A DNA stretch of 64,000 nucleotides, taken from Serratia sp. DD3. Its GTDB lineage: Bacteria; Pseudomonadota; Gammaproteobacteria; Enterobacterales; Enterobacteriaceae. Of the stretch, positions 31,556 to 41,324 are shown piece by piece (positions within the stretch are counted from its first letter, which is position 1; each line of letters starts with the position of its first letter). Below the pieces are notes generated by a model. The model had not been told where the DNA came from. It saw nothing but the letters and a program-made list of their open reading frames with translations, and did no database searches. The stretch covers positions 50,308-114,307 of the forward strand of contig NZ_AYKS02000079.1 in the NCBI RefSeq assembly GCF_000496755.2, in the 5' to 3' direction. The position numbers and the translations under genes were made by a program.

Positions 31556-31630
31556 CGGTTTCTTATCTTGATCGAATACAGCGCGCATTATGCCAAATTT
31601 ATGCCCTTAATGCAGCGCAGAGAGCAGATA

Positions 31631-31756
31631 TATACCCAAGTTCAATGGTGTTGCAGTAGGCGACAAGAGAGTGAGTCCCTGGGAACATAGATAACTATGT
31701 GACTAGGGCGAACGCGCGTAGTCAACACCCCTGCAGTTTCATTGGCGACGGGTATA
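31631..31756. repeat. ERIC element between rnt and gloA
   Basis: Full-length 126-bp ERIC from TATACCCAAGTTC to GACGGGTATA, with the core GTCCCTGGGAACATAG ... CTATGTGACTAGGGCGA. It sits between gloA and rnt, which are in the same orientation. Confidence 0.92.
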
Positions 31757-31760
31757 AACA

Positions 31761-31780
31761 AGGGCGCGCTAAAGCGCCCT
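31761..31780 (-). terminator. Hairpin after gloA
   Basis: AGGGCGC/GCGCCCT form a 7-bp stem just past the gloA stop. On the minus strand TTGTTTATA follows. It abuts the ERIC end. Confidence 0.6.
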
Positions 31781-31789
31781 AAACGTCGA

Positions 31790-32194
31790 TTAGCCTAGAC
31801 CATGACCCACATACTTTTTTTCGATCAGTTCAATTTTGTAACCGTCGGGATCTTCAACGAAGGCAATCACCGTGGTGCCCCCTTTTACTGGGCCCGCTTC
31901 ACGAGTAATTTTACCTCCCGATTGGCGAATAATGTCGCAGGTAGCGGCCACATCATCAACGCCCAGTGCCAGATGACCAAAGGCGGAACCCATGTCATAG
32001 CTATCGACTCCCCAGTTATAAGTGAGCTCGATTACTGAGCCATCCTTTTCATCGGTATAGCCAACAAACGCCAATGAGTATTTATATTCGGCATTTTCGC
32101 TGGTGCGCAGCAAACGCATGCCCAATACTTTGGTATAAAAATTAATCGAGCGTTGCAGATCACCAACGCGGATCATGGTATGAAGTAGGCGCAT
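31790..32194 (-). CDS. gloA: Lactoylglutathione lyase (glyoxalase I)
   Basis: Metal-dependent enzyme that isomerises the methylglyoxal-glutathione adduct to S-lactoylglutathione. The 134-residue protein has all four metal ligands at the E. coli positions: H5, E56, H74 and E122. It follows nemA on the same strand, as in E. coli where nemA and gloA act together in electrophile detoxification, but here 183 bases separate them. Confidence 0.98.
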   Translation of the reverse strand: MRLLHTMIRVGDLQRSINFYTKVLGMRLLRTSENAEYKYSLAFVGYTDEKDGSVIELTYNWGVDSYDMGSAFGHLALGVDDVAATCDIIRQSGGKITREAGPVKGGTTVIAFVEDPDGYKIELIEKKYVGHGLG

Positions 32195-32377
32195 AATTCC
32201 CTCTAAGTAGATAGGCCGTAGTGAACGGCAATGTATTGAAGCGGAGAACAGTATAGCCTTGTCCTATAAGACAACTCAACGAGACGACCACAGCAATAAT
32301 CAGTGTTACGGTGTCACAAAAAAGAAATTGCTGCTGGCTTACTTATTGCTATGACGGTCAATTTCCCTGGCCCCGAG

Positions 32378-33475
32378 TCATAGGACTGGATAATCGGTAT
32401 AACCTTCCGCACCACCGCCATAAAAGGTAGCAGGTTGCGGTTCGTTCAGTGGGGCTCGTTGCTTAAAACGTTCCACCAGGTCCGGGTTGGCGATATAGCT
32501 GCGGCCAAAAGCGACAGCATCGACCAAACCTTGCTCAATCATTACTTCAGCTTTTTCTGCCGTGTAACCACCAGATCCGATAATCACTCCACTGAAACGG
32601 GCACGGATGGCATCGCGGAAAGCAACCGAGAAGGGTTTGCCACCCGCCCAATCAGGCTCGGAAATATGCAGGTAGGCAATGCGACGCTTGTTCAACTCTT
32701 CAATTAGATAGAGCGCGGCTTCTTCTTGATCGTCCCCATTATCCAGACCGTTGAATGGGCCCAGTGGTGAAATGCGAATACCGACATGGTCAGCACCGAT
32801 CTCTGCGATGGTGGCATCAAGCACCGCCAGCGTCAGGCGGGTACGATTTTCAATCGTGCCGCCATATTGGTCCGTGCGCTGGTTAGCTTCGGGGGACATA
32901 AACTGATGTAATAAATAACCGTGTGCCGCATGCAGCTCAATATAGTCAAAACCGGCGTCAAGTGCATTGGCCGCCGCCTGACGAAATTCATTGACTATCT
33001 GTGGGATTTCAGACGGTTCTAGCGCCCGTGGGGTAGAGGTTGGTATACGTGTCAGGGCACCGGTTTCATCACGAACCGTAGTGCGGGTTTCAGCATTAAT
33101 CGCCGAAGGGGCCACAGGGGCTTGGTGGTTGGGCTGCAAGCTATTATGGGAAATACGCCCCACATGCCATAACTGTACGGCAATATGGCCCTGTTTTTCA
33201 TGAACGGCTTGGGTGATTTTACGCCATGCAGCGATTTGTTCTGGCGTGTGTATGCCAGGTGCACCGGCATAACCCTTTCCCTGGTAAGAGATTTGGGTCG
33301 CTTCGCTGATCAATAGCCCCGAACTGGCACGCTGCGCATAATGTTCCGCCATCAAGGGGGTAGGAATGTCACCAGGTTCAATGCTGCGTAGACGGGTCAA
33401 CGGTGCCATAAATATGCGGTTAGGTAATGTGAGATGACCCACTTTAATCGGAGAGAATAGCTTTTCGAGCTTCAT
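32378..33475 (-). CDS. nemA: N-ethylmaleimide reductase NemA
   Basis: FMN-dependent Old Yellow Enzyme family reductase acting on electrophiles such as N-ethylmaleimide, nitrate esters and nitroaromatics. The 365 residues equal E. coli NemA. The family motifs MAPLTRLRS (N-terminal), [18 protein letters not shown] (mid) and [14 protein letters not shown] (C-terminal) are intact. The NemR repressor gene that precedes nemA in E. coli is missing; the DUF1289 gene ydhL is divergent directly upstream. Confidence 0.96.
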   Translation of the reverse strand: MKLEKLFSPIKVGHLTLPNRIFMAPLTRLRSIEPGDIPTPLMAEHYAQRASSGLLISEATQISYQGKGYAGAPGIHTPEQIAAWRKITQAVHEKQGHIAVQLWHVGRISHNSLQPNHQAPVAPSAINAETRTTVRDETGALTRIPTSTPRALEPSEIPQIVNEFRQAAANALDAGFDYIELHAAHGYLLHQFMSPEANQRTDQYGGTIENRTRLTLAVLDATIAEIGADHVGIRISPLGPFNGLDNGDDQEEAALYLIEELNKRRIAYLHISEPDWAGGKPFSVAFRDAIRARFSGVIIGSGGYTAEKAEVMIEQGLVDAVAFGRSYIANPDLVERFKQRAPLNEPQPATFYGGGAEGYTDYPVL

Positions 33476-33598
33476 AATATATCCTTATATAGACCAACCC
33501 ATGCGCTTAAGTTAATACTATCGTTATATACCTAAGTTGTTTCAAATTACAGTCTTGAGGTAAGGTGAAAAACTTAAGGATACAATGCCGGAGGATGC

Positions 33599-33838
33599 GT
33601 GGCACAGCAACTTGAGTTTTTTGACATCCCTAGCCCGTGCCGTGGCATTTGCCAGGCGGATGAGCGCGGTTATTGTCGTGGCTGCTTGCGTAGCCGCGAG
33701 GAACGTTTTGGCTGGATGAAAATGAACGATACACAGAAACGCGAAGTGCTGCGTCTATGCCGCCAGCGTTATCTGCGCTTGCAACGTGCGCAAAAGCAGC
33801 CGGATGAAATCCCACCCGAGCAGCCTTCCTTGTTTTGA
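33599..33838 (+). CDS. ydhL: DUF1289 family protein YdhL
   Basis: Small protein of unknown function, 79 residues, with four cysteines in the family pattern SPCRGICQADERGYCRGCLRS, which suggests metal binding. The start is GTG at 33599 with GGAGG upstream. It is divergent from nemA and upstream of ydhF, as in E. coli except for the lost nemR. Confidence 0.9.
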   Translation: MAQQLEFFDIPSPCRGICQADERGYCRGCLRSREERFGWMKMNDTQKREVLRLCRQRYLRLQRAQKQPDEIPPEQPSLF

Positions 33839-33997
33839 GACAGCTTGTTTTGAGACAGCAATTCATTTTGAGTCGGCGATTCATTAGCCGATTCGTAATA
33901 GATGAAGCACCTATTTCAATAGGGTTATTTTGAGATTCCCAGTGATAGTTCGCTTGTGTATGCTGGCGCTAAGTTAAATAGTGTCACGAGGTTAATT

Positions 33998-34894
33998 ATG
34001 CTGGATCGTATTAAGCTATCACCGCAGGGGCCCGAGTTTTCGAGCATGATTTGTGGTTACTGGCGGTTGATGGAGTGGGGCATGTCAGCACAACAGTTGC
34101 TGGCGTTTATTGAACAGCATCTTGAATTAGGCGTGACGACAACCGATCACGCGGATATTTATGGTGGTTATGCCTGTGAACAAGCTTTTGGTCAGGCAAT
34201 CAAACTGAAACCTTCACTGCGTCAAAAAATGGAGATGGTGTCAAAATGTGGTATCGCGACCCTGGACAAGCCAGGCAATACCATAGGTCATTATATCACC
34301 ACCCACGAGCATATTGTGCACAGTGCTGAGCAGTCACTGTCTAATCTGCATACTGATTATCTCGACCTGCTGTTGATCCATCGGCCGGACCCGCTAATGG
34401 ATGCCGATGAAGTTGCAGAAGCCTTTGTTGCTCTGCATAAAAGCGGCAAAGTACGCTATTTTGGCGTATCCAATTTTACTCCTGCGCAGTTTTCCCTGTT
34501 ACAGTCACGTTTGCCATTTGCATTGGTCACTAACCAGGTAGAAATTTCACCGCTGCACCAGCCCGCCATTCTTGATGGTACATTGGATCAGTGTCAACAA
34601 CTGCGGATAAAACCGATGGCCTGGTCATGCCTTGGTGGGGGGCGGCTATTCAGTGATGCTCAATTCCAGCCACTACGTGATGAACTGAATGCGGTGGCCA
34701 AGGAGATAGGGGCTGAAACCATTGAGCAAGTGGTTTACGCTTGGGTGATGCGCTTACCCTCTCAACCGTTACCGATTATCGGAACGGGTAAAATCGACCG
34801 AGTACGGTCAGCATTGAAGGCGTCCTCACTTGAGCTCAGCCGCCAGCAGTGGTTCCGGATTCGTAAAGCGGCGTTAGGTTATGATGTGCCTTAA
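33998..34894 (+). CDS. ydhF: Aldo/keto reductase YdhF
   Basis: Putative NADPH-dependent oxidoreductase of the aldo/keto reductase fold. The 298-residue protein shows the catalytic-pocket segments TTDHADIYGGY (Asp/Tyr), VSKCGI (Lys) and LLLIHRPD (His), and the C-terminal IIGTGKIDRVRSAL nucleotide-binding loop. The ATG at 33998, preceded by GAGG, is chosen over an upstream in-frame start at 33956. Substrate is unknown. Confidence 0.94.
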   Translation: MLDRIKLSPQGPEFSSMICGYWRLMEWGMSAQQLLAFIEQHLELGVTTTDHADIYGGYACEQAFGQAIKLKPSLRQKMEMVSKCGIATLDKPGNTIGHYITTHEHIVHSAEQSLSNLHTDYLDLLLIHRPDPLMDADEVAEAFVALHKSGKVRYFGVSNFTPAQFSLLQSRLPFALVTNQVEISPLHQPAILDGTLDQCQQLRIKPMAWSCLGGGRLFSDAQFQPLRDELNAVAKEIGAETIEQVVYAWVMRLPSQPLPIIGTGKIDRVRSALKASSLELSRQQWFRIRKAALGYDVP

Positions 34895-34915
34895 GACAGG
34901 CCTCCGTTGATTGGT

Positions 34916-34946
34916 AGCAACCTGCATCAGCGAGATACAGGTTGCT
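34916..34946. terminator. Hairpin after ydhF
   Basis: AGCAACCTG/CAGGTTGCT form a 9-bp stem with a 13-base loop 22 bases beyond the ydhF stop. No T run follows. Confidence 0.45.
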
Positions 34947-35024
34947 CCGCAATTGTTGTTTGCTGTAATTGCTGTAATGAGCAATAAAGCCGCCAAATTA
35001 ACCCGTACTAAATCACCAGCCATG

Positions 35025-35140
35025 CTAAATCACCAACTGCGGGTTCCGAGAGTCGCTCATCCGTTGAAACGCCTGTAACGCGGCGTCTAATGTCCGATGC
35101 TGAATGTCTTTCTCGGTGATGATGTTTTGGTCAGTGCTGA
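35025..35140 (-). pseudogene. Possible C-terminal gene remnant
   Basis: An open minus-strand frame of about 35 codons ending in TAG has protein-like composition but no start codon; an in-frame stop precedes it. I do not recognise the family. It may be the end of a deleted gene or chance. Confidence 0.25.
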
Positions 35141-35461
35141 ACAGGCATGGTTACAATAGCCTTACTATTAATATGGCTAATCAATCCATGTGGGCTTTGT
35201 ATGCTAAAGCGACACGTGACTATCGTGGTGATATCCACTCACCGTATCCGGTGTCCGCATGTTGAAGTAATTCAAAAAGTGTAAATGATAATCAATAACT
35301 GGTAGAACCATGATATTATTCAAAAGTATGAATCATATACATTTGTATTTTTAATATAACCTTATTACCTGATGCGAGTTGCTGATGTTTTGCAATTTGC
35401 ATAAACTTAAAAACAGGTTTCGGGAAATCAATATTAGCATGCTAATTATGAGGATGAATAA

Positions 35462-35896
35462 GTGGAATCTACATTGGGTCCAGATTTAGCGCGATTGGTT
35501 CGTGTTTGGCGTGCGCTCATTGATTATCGGCTCAAGCCATTGGAGCTGACACAAACTCATTGGTTGACTCTATACACCATTAATCGGTTGCCGCCAGAAC
35601 AATCACAAAACCAATTAGCAAAAGCGATTGGCATCGAGCAACCGTCACTGGTACGGACACTGGATCAACTGGAAGCCAGGGGGCTGATTACTCGTCATGT
35701 TTGTACTAATGACCGGCGTGCCAAACTGATTAAACTCACGGAGGCTGCTGAGCCGATTATTCAGGAAATGAACCGAACTATCACTATGGTCAGAGGGGAA
35801 ATTCTTGATGGCATTTCGCCGGAAGAATTGAAACTATTAACCGGTTTGATTAGCAAACTTGAACGAAACATTATCAAGCTGCAAGAACAAGCGTAG
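35462..35896 (+). CDS. slyA: MarR-family regulator SlyA/RovA
   Basis: Winged-helix dimer of the MarR family. In Yersinia the ortholog is RovA, which activates inv and other genes by displacing H-NS; in Salmonella and E. coli it is SlyA. The 144 residues start [20 protein letters not shown]. The DNA-binding stretch ([20 protein letters not shown], wing NDRRAK) is near identical to what I know of RovA, while the C-terminal dimer helices (about residues 95-144) differ more. The start is GTG at 35462. It precedes slyB, in opposite orientation. Confidence 0.93.
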   Translation: MESTLGPDLARLVRVWRALIDYRLKPLELTQTHWLTLYTINRLPPEQSQNQLAKAIGIEQPSLVRTLDQLEARGLITRHVCTNDRRAKLIKLTEAAEPIIQEMNRTITMVRGEILDGISPEELKLLTGLISKLERNIIKLQEQA

Positions 35897-35919
35897 AGCA
35901 GGTGATTTTTCGGCATAGC

Positions 35920-35966
35920 ATCAAATAGAAGCCTGATATTCTGTTAGGTTTCGGTTTCTATTTGAT
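35920..35966. terminator. Hairpin after slyA
   Basis: ATCAAATAGAA/TTCTATTTGAT form an 11-bp outer stem, with further partial pairing inside, followed by AAAAAATAG. It lies between convergent slyA and slyB. Confidence 0.6.
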
Positions 35967-36095
35967 AAAAAATAGCGAAAGGCACTCTTTAATACAGCGC
36001 TATTCATTTTAAGATATGCGCAGAAGGCATGGGCCGGCTCATCCATGAGCCTCACTTGCCAATCATTTGGCTGCTACCGCATTAGGCTGGAAATA

Positions 36096-36560
36096 TTACA
36101 GTGGGGAAACCGTCACAGTATCACCATTTTGCGCCATACGAACACGCTGGCCAGGGTTGAACTGGGTTGCACTGGCACGTTGTACCACGACAATATTTTC
36201 TTTATTGTCGGTTTTGATTTCCAGTTCGACACCACTGCTGCGGCCGGCAACACTACCTACACTGTTACCCACCACGCCACCGGCCACTGCACCTGCGGCG
36301 GTTGCAATATTACGGCCACTACCACCACCAATGGTATTCCCTATCAACCCACCCAGCACGGCACCACCGATAGCACCAATGGTATTTGCGCTTTCGCTAC
36401 CTTGAATTTGTACCGGGCGAACAGAGACTACGGTACCAAAGGTGACAGTCTGCACACGCTTTGCCTGGGAGGCTGAATAGACATCACCGGATGTTGTTGG
36501 GTCTGCACATCCAGCCAACATGACCCCGGTCAGAGCAACAACGAGAATACGCTTAATCAT
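36096..36560 (-). CDS. slyB: Outer membrane lipoprotein SlyB
   Basis: Small outer-membrane lipoprotein, PhoP-regulated in several enterobacteria and linked to envelope integrity. The 154-residue protein has a lipobox LAGC with C18, then a glycine-zipper region (GAIGGAVLGGLIGNTIGGGSG) and a C-terminal SH3-like part. The gene is convergent with slyA. A large overlapping open frame on the plus strand is a by-product of its glycine/alanine-rich codons. Confidence 0.95.
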   Translation of the reverse strand: MIKRILVVALTGVMLAGCADPTTSGDVYSASQAKRVQTVTFGTVVSVRPVQIQGSESANTIGAIGGAVLGGLIGNTIGGGSGRNIATAAGAVAGGVVGNSVGSVAGRSSGVELEIKTDNKENIVVVQRASATQFNPGQRVRMAQNGDTVTVSPL

Positions 36561-36598
36561 ATAAAACTCCTGCGGTTAATCATCCTGATTTGACCATC

Positions 36599-36724
36599 AA
36601 TACTCGTCATCATTCAGGCTGCTTGGGGGTTGACGGCGGTTATTCGCCTCATTAATGAGACTCGCCCTTACGGGGCCGCCAGCGTTCATTTGCCGCTACA
36701 AGCAACTCGAATAATTTTGGGCAT
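36599..36724. repeat. Diverged ERIC-like element
   Basis: The ends match the reverse-oriented ERIC consensus (ATACTCGTCATCATTCAGGC on the left, CAACTCGAATAATTTTGGGC on the right) and the length is about 126 bp. The central core differs from the other copies, so this is an old or rearranged element. Confidence 0.6.
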
Positions 36725-36810
36725 ATTCAAATCAGGCTTATAAAAATGTTCAGCAAGTATACTCTAAATATTTTGAGTCACATGTATACTCATCATACTT
36801 CAGATTGCAT

Positions 36811-36942
36811 TATACCCTTCATACATAATTCAAGTCGGTAGTTTGTTGGCAACATCTATCGCCCCAGTCACATAGCGGGCTATGCTGCTGGGGACTCTAG
36901 AACTTACTGCCTGCAAGCAACTCGAATTATTTTGGGCAGATA
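36811..36942. repeat. ERIC element upstream of anmK
   Basis: Reverse-oriented relative to the other copies: TATACCCTTCATAC at the left, core TCGCCCCAGTCACATAG ... CTATGCTGCTGGGGACT, and TTATTTTGGGCAGATA at the right. About 132 bp. Confidence 0.85.
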
Positions 36943-37044
36943 CCTATCGTCTTCAAGCTGCAGCAATACGTTGTCAGGTTGAATAGTGATGAGTATAACG
37001 GGGCCAAAACGATTGTCACTCGAAATAGAATCTAAGGTATTGCT

Positions 37045-38166
37045 ATGAGATCAGGTCGTTATATCGGTGTTATGTCTGGCACCAGTCTGGATGGGGTTGA
37101 TGTAGTCCTTGCTGCGATCGATGAACATACGGTGGCCCAACAGGCTATCTATAGTCACCCGATGCCGATGCAATTAAAGCAAGATATCCTGGGCATGTGC
37201 CAAGGGCAGAAAACCACGCTTTCCGCTGTGGGGCGGCTGGATGCGCAGTTAGGCATCTTGTTTGGTGAAGCGGTATTGGGGTTACTGAAACAGACTGATA
37301 TTAAAGCCGATGAAATTACCGCCATTGGCTGCCATGGGCAGACGGTGTGGCATGAGCCAGAAGGAGAGACACGTTTTTCTATGCAGTTGGGGGACAACAA
37401 CCGAGTGAGTGCCCTGACAAACATCACCACCGTTGGCGATTTCCGCCGTCGTGATATGGCCTACGGTGGTCAGGGGGCACCACTGGTCCCCGCATTCCAC
37501 CAGGCTTTACTGGCTCACCCGACAGAACGACGCATGGTTCTGAATATTGGCGGGATTGCGAATCTTTCCTTGTTGTTACCGGGGGTACCGGTGCGCGGTT
37601 TTGATACGGGCCCGGGGAATATACTACTGGATGCCTGGGTATGGCGCCATCATTCACAACCTTATGACAAGGATGCGGTTTGGGCGATGGAAGGGCGCAT
37701 CTGTTTACCGTTATTACAGCAGATGCTGGCTGATCCCTACTTTTACTTGGCTGCACCCAAAAGTACCGGGCGAGAATATTTCAATATCAGTTGGCTGGAA
37801 GAGCAGTTGGTGAGGCTACCGGATCTTGCGCCTGTGGATGTGATGACCACCCTGATAGAGCTGACGGCAATGACTATCTGTGAACAAGTTCTGTTAGCAG
37901 GAGGTTGCGAGCGGTTGCTGGTGTGTGGTGGCGGGGCGCGCAATCCGTTGCTGATGGCCAGAATGTCCGCGTTGCTACCGGGCATTGAGGTGGCGACCAC
38001 CGATAATTTTGGTGTCAGTGGCGATGCGATGGAAGCATTAGCGTTTGCCTGGCTGGCATTCCGTACCCTTTCAGGTCAGCCGGGTAATCTACCGTCGGTC
38101 ACGGGGGCCAGTTGTGAAACGCTACTAGGGGGGATTTACCCGGTTTTGCCAGTGGAGTCGCGTTAG
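37045..38166 (+). CDS. anmK: Anhydro-N-acetylmuramic acid kinase AnmK
   Basis: Cell-wall recycling enzyme that cleaves the anhydro ring of anhMurNAc and phosphorylates it to MurNAc-6-phosphate. The 373-residue hexokinase-fold protein has the motifs [23 protein letters not shown] and [10 protein letters not shown], and the C-terminal [14 protein letters not shown]. Start ATG 37045 follows a weak AAGG. It heads a run of same-strand genes to pdxY. Confidence 0.96.
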   Translation: MRSGRYIGVMSGTSLDGVDVVLAAIDEHTVAQQAIYSHPMPMQLKQDILGMCQGQKTTLSAVGRLDAQLGILFGEAVLGLLKQTDIKADEITAIGCHGQTVWHEPEGETRFSMQLGDNNRVSALTNITTVGDFRRRDMAYGGQGAPLVPAFHQALLAHPTERRMVLNIGGIANLSLLLPGVPVRGFDTGPGNILLDAWVWRHHSQPYDKDAVWAMEGRICLPLLQQMLADPYFYLAAPKSTGREYFNISWLEEQLVRLPDLAPVDVMTTLIELTAMTICEQVLLAGGCERLLVCGGGARNPLLMARMSALLPGIEVATTDNFGVSGDAMEALAFAWLAFRTLSGQPGNLPSVTGASCETLLGGIYPVLPVESR

Positions 38167-38264
38167 CTGGTCTTATTCTAATTGTAATTTGTCGGCAGGC
38201 GCGGGTTAACCCGCACCGGTCGGCACGAATCTAATGATAAATTTACTGTTGGTTGGTAATCTAA

Positions 38265-38918
38265 ATGACTGATAAAAATGAATTTGATGTGGCAGATTTG
38301 CGACGTGAATATATCAAAGGAGGGCTGCGTCGTCACGATTTGACGGCTAATCCGCTCGATTTGTTCGAACGTTGGTTAAAGCAGGCGTGTGAAGCGCGCC
38401 TGGCTGATCCCACCGCGATGTGTGTCGCTACGGTTGATGAGCAGGGGCAACCTTTCCAGCGCATTGTCTTGCTTAAACATTATGACGACCAAGGCTTGGT
38501 TTTTTACACTAACCTCGGTAGCCGTAAGGCACAGCAGTTAGCGAAAAACCCGCGTATTAGTCTGCTCTTCCCTTGGCATATGCTGGATCGTCAGGTGGCT
38601 TTCCTTGGTCAGGCTGAACGCTTATCTGTTTTGGAGGTGATGAAGTATTTCAGTAGTCGCCCCAAAGATAGCCAGATTGGTGCCTGGGTTTCACAACAAT
38701 CAACACGTATTTCCACCAGAGGCATCTTGGAAAGCAAGTTTCTTGAGTTGAAGCAAAAATTCCAACAGGGTGAAATACCGGTGCCCAGCTTCTGGGGTGG
38801 TTTTCGGGTTAAATTTCACTCTGTTGAGTTTTGGCAGGGAGGGGAGCACCGGTTACATGACCGTTTCCTATACCAACGGGTAGAAAATGACTGGAAAATT
38901 GACCGCCTAGCCCCCTAA
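38265..38918 (+). CDS. pdxH: Pyridoxamine/pyridoxine 5'-phosphate oxidase
   Basis: FMN-dependent oxidase that makes pyridoxal phosphate from pyridoxine or pyridoxamine phosphate, the last step of vitamin B6 synthesis and salvage. The 217-residue protein has the FMN-binding [10 protein letters not shown] and [15 protein letters not shown] segments and the C-terminal signature region [14 protein letters not shown]. Position between anmK and tyrS is as in E. coli apart from the missing mliC. Confidence 0.97.
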   Translation: MTDKNEFDVADLRREYIKGGLRRHDLTANPLDLFERWLKQACEARLADPTAMCVATVDEQGQPFQRIVLLKHYDDQGLVFYTNLGSRKAQQLAKNPRISLLFPWHMLDRQVAFLGQAERLSVLEVMKYFSSRPKDSQIGAWVSQQSTRISTRGILESKFLELKQKFQQGEIPVPSFWGGFRVKFHSVEFWQGGEHRLHDRFLYQRVENDWKIDRLAP

Positions 38919-39058
38919 TAGCAAGAAAATCTCTTTTAAGCGCTGGCACAGATATCGCTGGCGCTTTATTCTATGCGCTATCTCGAATTTTATTATTTCG
39001 CCAATGGGTGAAGGTTGTGTACCGGCAAAGGTACATTCGTTTAAAGATGGAGAAATTG

Positions 39059-40333
39059 ATGGCTAGCAGCAACCTGATTAAACAATTGCAAGAGCGGGGC
39101 CTGGTGGCCCAGGTAACGGATGAGGACGCGTTAGCAGAACGACTGGCGCAAGGGCCAATCGCGCTGTATTGCGGCTTTGATCCGACCGCAGACAGCTTGC
39201 ATTTGGGCCATCTGGTGCCGTTGTTGTGCCTGAAACGTTTCCAACTGGCGGGTCATCAGCCAGTGGCGTTGGTCGGCGGTGCCACCGGTCTGATTGGTGA
39301 TCCCAGCTTTAAAGCGGCTGAGCGTAAGCTGAACACCACAGAAACGGTTAACGAATGGGTCGAGAAAATTCGCAAGCAGGTTTCTCCGTTCCTTGATTTT
39401 GATTGTGGCAGCAACAGTGCCATTGCAGCCAACAACTATGATTGGTTTGGTGGCATGAATGTGCTGACTTTCTTGCGGGATATCGGTAAGCACTTTTCTG
39501 TCAACCAGATGATCAATAAAGAAGCGGTAAAACAGCGTTTGAACCGTGATGATTCCGGTATCTCTTTTACCGAGTTCTCTTACAATCTGCTGCAAGGGTT
39601 TGACTTTTCTGAACTCTATAACCGTCATCAGGTGGAGTTGCAAATCGGTGGGTCGGACCAATGGGGTAACATTACTTCAGGTATCGATCTGACCCGTCGT
39701 ATGCATCAAAAGCAGGTATTTGGCCTGACGGTACCGTTGATCACCAAAGCGGACGGCACCAAATTTGGTAAGACAGAAGGGGGCGCGGTCTGGCTGGCAC
39801 CAGAAAAAACCAGCCCATACAAATTCTACCAGTTCTGGATCAATACCGCGGATGCCGATGTTTATCGCTTCCTCAAATTCTTTACCTTCTTAAGCCTTGA
39901 AGAGATTAATGCCCTGGAAGAAGAGGATAAAAATAGCGGTAAAGCGCCACGTGCTCAATATGTACTGGCAGAAGAAGTGACAGGGATGGTACATGGTGCT
40001 GAAGGGCTGGCCGCTGCGAAGCGTATCACCCAAAGCTTGTTCTCCGGTGCCTTGCATGAAATGACTCCAGCAGACTTTGCCCAATTGGCGCAAGATGGTA
40101 TGCCAACCATTAAGCTGGAGCATGATGCCGACCTGCAGCAGGCATTGGTCAATGCCGAGCTGGTGCCTTCCCGGGGGCAGGCGCGGACCATGATCAGCTC
40201 CAATGCAGTGACTATCAACGGCGAAAAACAATCTAATCCCGAATATCAGTTTACGGATAGTGACCGCCTGTTTGGCCGATACACACTGCTACGTCGTGGT
40301 AAAAAACATTACTGCCTGGTTGATTGGGAATAA
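39059..40333 (+). CDS. tyrS: Tyrosyl-tRNA synthetase
   Basis: Class I aminoacyl-tRNA synthetase charging tRNA-Tyr. The HIGH motif appears as HLGH at residues 48-51 and the KMSKS motif as KFGKT at about 235; a C-terminal S4-like domain follows. I chose the ATG at 39059 (GGAG upstream), which gives 424 residues, the E. coli length; an earlier in-frame GTG at 39008 is not needed. A strong terminator follows. Confidence 0.98.
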   Translation: MASSNLIKQLQERGLVAQVTDEDALAERLAQGPIALYCGFDPTADSLHLGHLVPLLCLKRFQLAGHQPVALVGGATGLIGDPSFKAAERKLNTTETVNEWVEKIRKQVSPFLDFDCGSNSAIAANNYDWFGGMNVLTFLRDIGKHFSVNQMINKEAVKQRLNRDDSGISFTEFSYNLLQGFDFSELYNRHQVELQIGGSDQWGNITSGIDLTRRMHQKQVFGLTVPLITKADGTKFGKTEGGAVWLAPEKTSPYKFYQFWINTADADVYRFLKFFTFLSLEEINALEEEDKNSGKAPRAQYVLAEEVTGMVHGAEGLAAAKRITQSLFSGALHEMTPADFAQLAQDGMPTIKLEHDADLQQALVNAELVPSRGQARTMISSNAVTINGEKQSNPEYQFTDSDRLFGRYTLLRRGKKHYCLVDWE

Positions 40334-40347
40334 TCAGCTTTACACTC

Positions 40348-40377
40348 AGGGGCCATTTGGCCCCTTTGTTTTTTTTG
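40348..40377 (+). terminator. Terminator of tyrS
   Basis: AGGGGCC/GGCCCCT form a 7-bp stem with a 4-base loop, followed by TTGTTTTTTTT. A strong rho-independent terminator 15 bases past the tyrS stop; pdxY probably has its own promoter. Confidence 0.92.
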
Positions 40378-40426
40378 GGTTGTCAGGTGATGATCCTCTT
40401 TTTTATGTTTAACCAGGTTTGTTTTC

Positions 40427-41287
40427 ATGAAAAATATTCTTTCCATACAATCTCATGTGGTCTTCGGGCATGCGGGTAACAGTGCGGCAGAGTTTCCCAT
40501 GCGCCGAATGGGGGTTAATGTTTGGCCACTGAACACCGTGCAATTTTCTAATCATACGCAGTACGGGCAGTGGACCGGTTGTGTCATGCCTGCCAGTCAC
40601 TTGACAGAAATAACCCAAGGCATTGCAAATATCGATAAACTGAAAACCTGCGATGCGGTGTTAAGTGGTTATATCGGTTCACCCGAGCAGGGCAGTCATA
40701 TTCTGGACATTGTGCGCCAAGTCAAACAGGCTAATCCCAATGCCTGGTATTTCTGTGATCCGGTGATGGGTCACCCTGAAAAGGGCTGCATTGTGGCACC
40801 GGGTGTCGCAGAGTTCTTCTGCCAACAAGCTTTGCCTTGTTGCGATATTGTGGCCCCGAACCTGTTGGAGCTGGAAAAGTTGGCGGGGCATGATGTTCAT
40901 AATGTTGAGCAGGCGATTGCTGCGGCGCGGGAGTTGATCGCCAAAGGGCCGAAAGTGGTATTGATAAAACACCTCAGCCGAGCTGGTTATGATTTGGATT
41001 GTTTTGAGATGCTGTTAGTCACCGCCGACGAAGCCTGGCATATCAGCCGTCCTCTGGTGGATTTCGGCTCACACCATCCCGTTGGGGTGGGGGATTTGAC
41101 GAGTGGCCTGCTACTGGTGAACTTGCTTAAGGGTGAGGGGCTGGCTAAAGCACTGGAACATGTTACGGCGGCGGTATATGAAGTGATGTTAACCACCCAG
41201 GCGATGGGGGAGTACGAGTTGCAGGTAGTGGCAGCACAAGACCGTATTGTTGAGCCGGAATGTCAGTTCCGCGCAGTAAAATGTTAA
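40427..41287 (+). CDS. pdxY: Pyridoxal kinase PdxY
   Basis: Ribokinase-fold kinase that phosphorylates pyridoxal in the B6 salvage pathway. The 286-residue protein begins [20 protein letters not shown] with the PdxY-type substrate loop, and carries the C-terminal [15 protein letters not shown] anion-hole region with catalytic Asp. It follows tyrS and is convergent with gstA. Confidence 0.96.
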   Translation: MKNILSIQSHVVFGHAGNSAAEFPMRRMGVNVWPLNTVQFSNHTQYGQWTGCVMPASHLTEITQGIANIDKLKTCDAVLSGYIGSPEQGSHILDIVRQVKQANPNAWYFCDPVMGHPEKGCIVAPGVAEFFCQQALPCCDIVAPNLLELEKLAGHDVHNVEQAIAAARELIAKGPKVVLIKHLSRAGYDLDCFEMLLVTADEAWHISRPLVDFGSHHPVGVGDLTSGLLLVNLLKGEGLAKALEHVTAAVYEVMLTTQAMGEYELQVVAAQDRIVEPECQFRAVKC

Positions 41288-41293
41288 AGAGAT

Positions 41294-41316
41294 CCCCGGC
41301 TCACTGGTAGCCGGGG
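41294..41316. terminator. Terminator between pdxY and gstA
   Basis: CCCCGGCT/AGCCGGGG form an 8-bp GC-rich stem with a 7-base loop between two convergent stops. Confidence 0.75.
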
Positions 41317-41324
41317 TCATCAAT

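Larger units (their letters stand above)
34895..35461. other. ydhF-slyA intergenic region with decayed coding traces
   Basis: This 567-base gap lies where E. coli has sodC and other genes. On the minus strand, 35030-35125 reads as a protein-like tail (ITEKDIQHRTLDAALQAFQR, then a stop about a dozen codons later) with no start and an upstream stop; further upstream another short frame looks protein-like. This could be a frameshifted remnant. The right 150 bases are AT-rich and presumably hold the slyA/rovA promoter. Confidence 0.35.
36561..37044. other. slyB-anmK intergenic region filled with ERIC-like DNA
   Basis: This 484-base gap between divergent genes has no gene. mliC, which sits near here in E. 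coli, is absent. Most of it is repeat-derived: a diverged ERIC at 36599-36724, a partial ERIC start at about 36784-36808, a full ERIC at 36811-36942, and ERIC-end-like sequence at about 36950-37000. The slyB and anmK promoters must lie in or between these. Confidence 0.6.

Noticed and set aside
33489..33494. TAGACC, half of the E. coli NemR box, before nemA
   Set aside because: The other half-site is not present at the right spacing, so it is no better than chance.
36045..36476. 143-codon plus-strand frame across slyB
   Set aside because: It is threonine-rich because it mirrors the Gly/Ala-rich slyB gene on the other strand, which has a clear lipobox and length.
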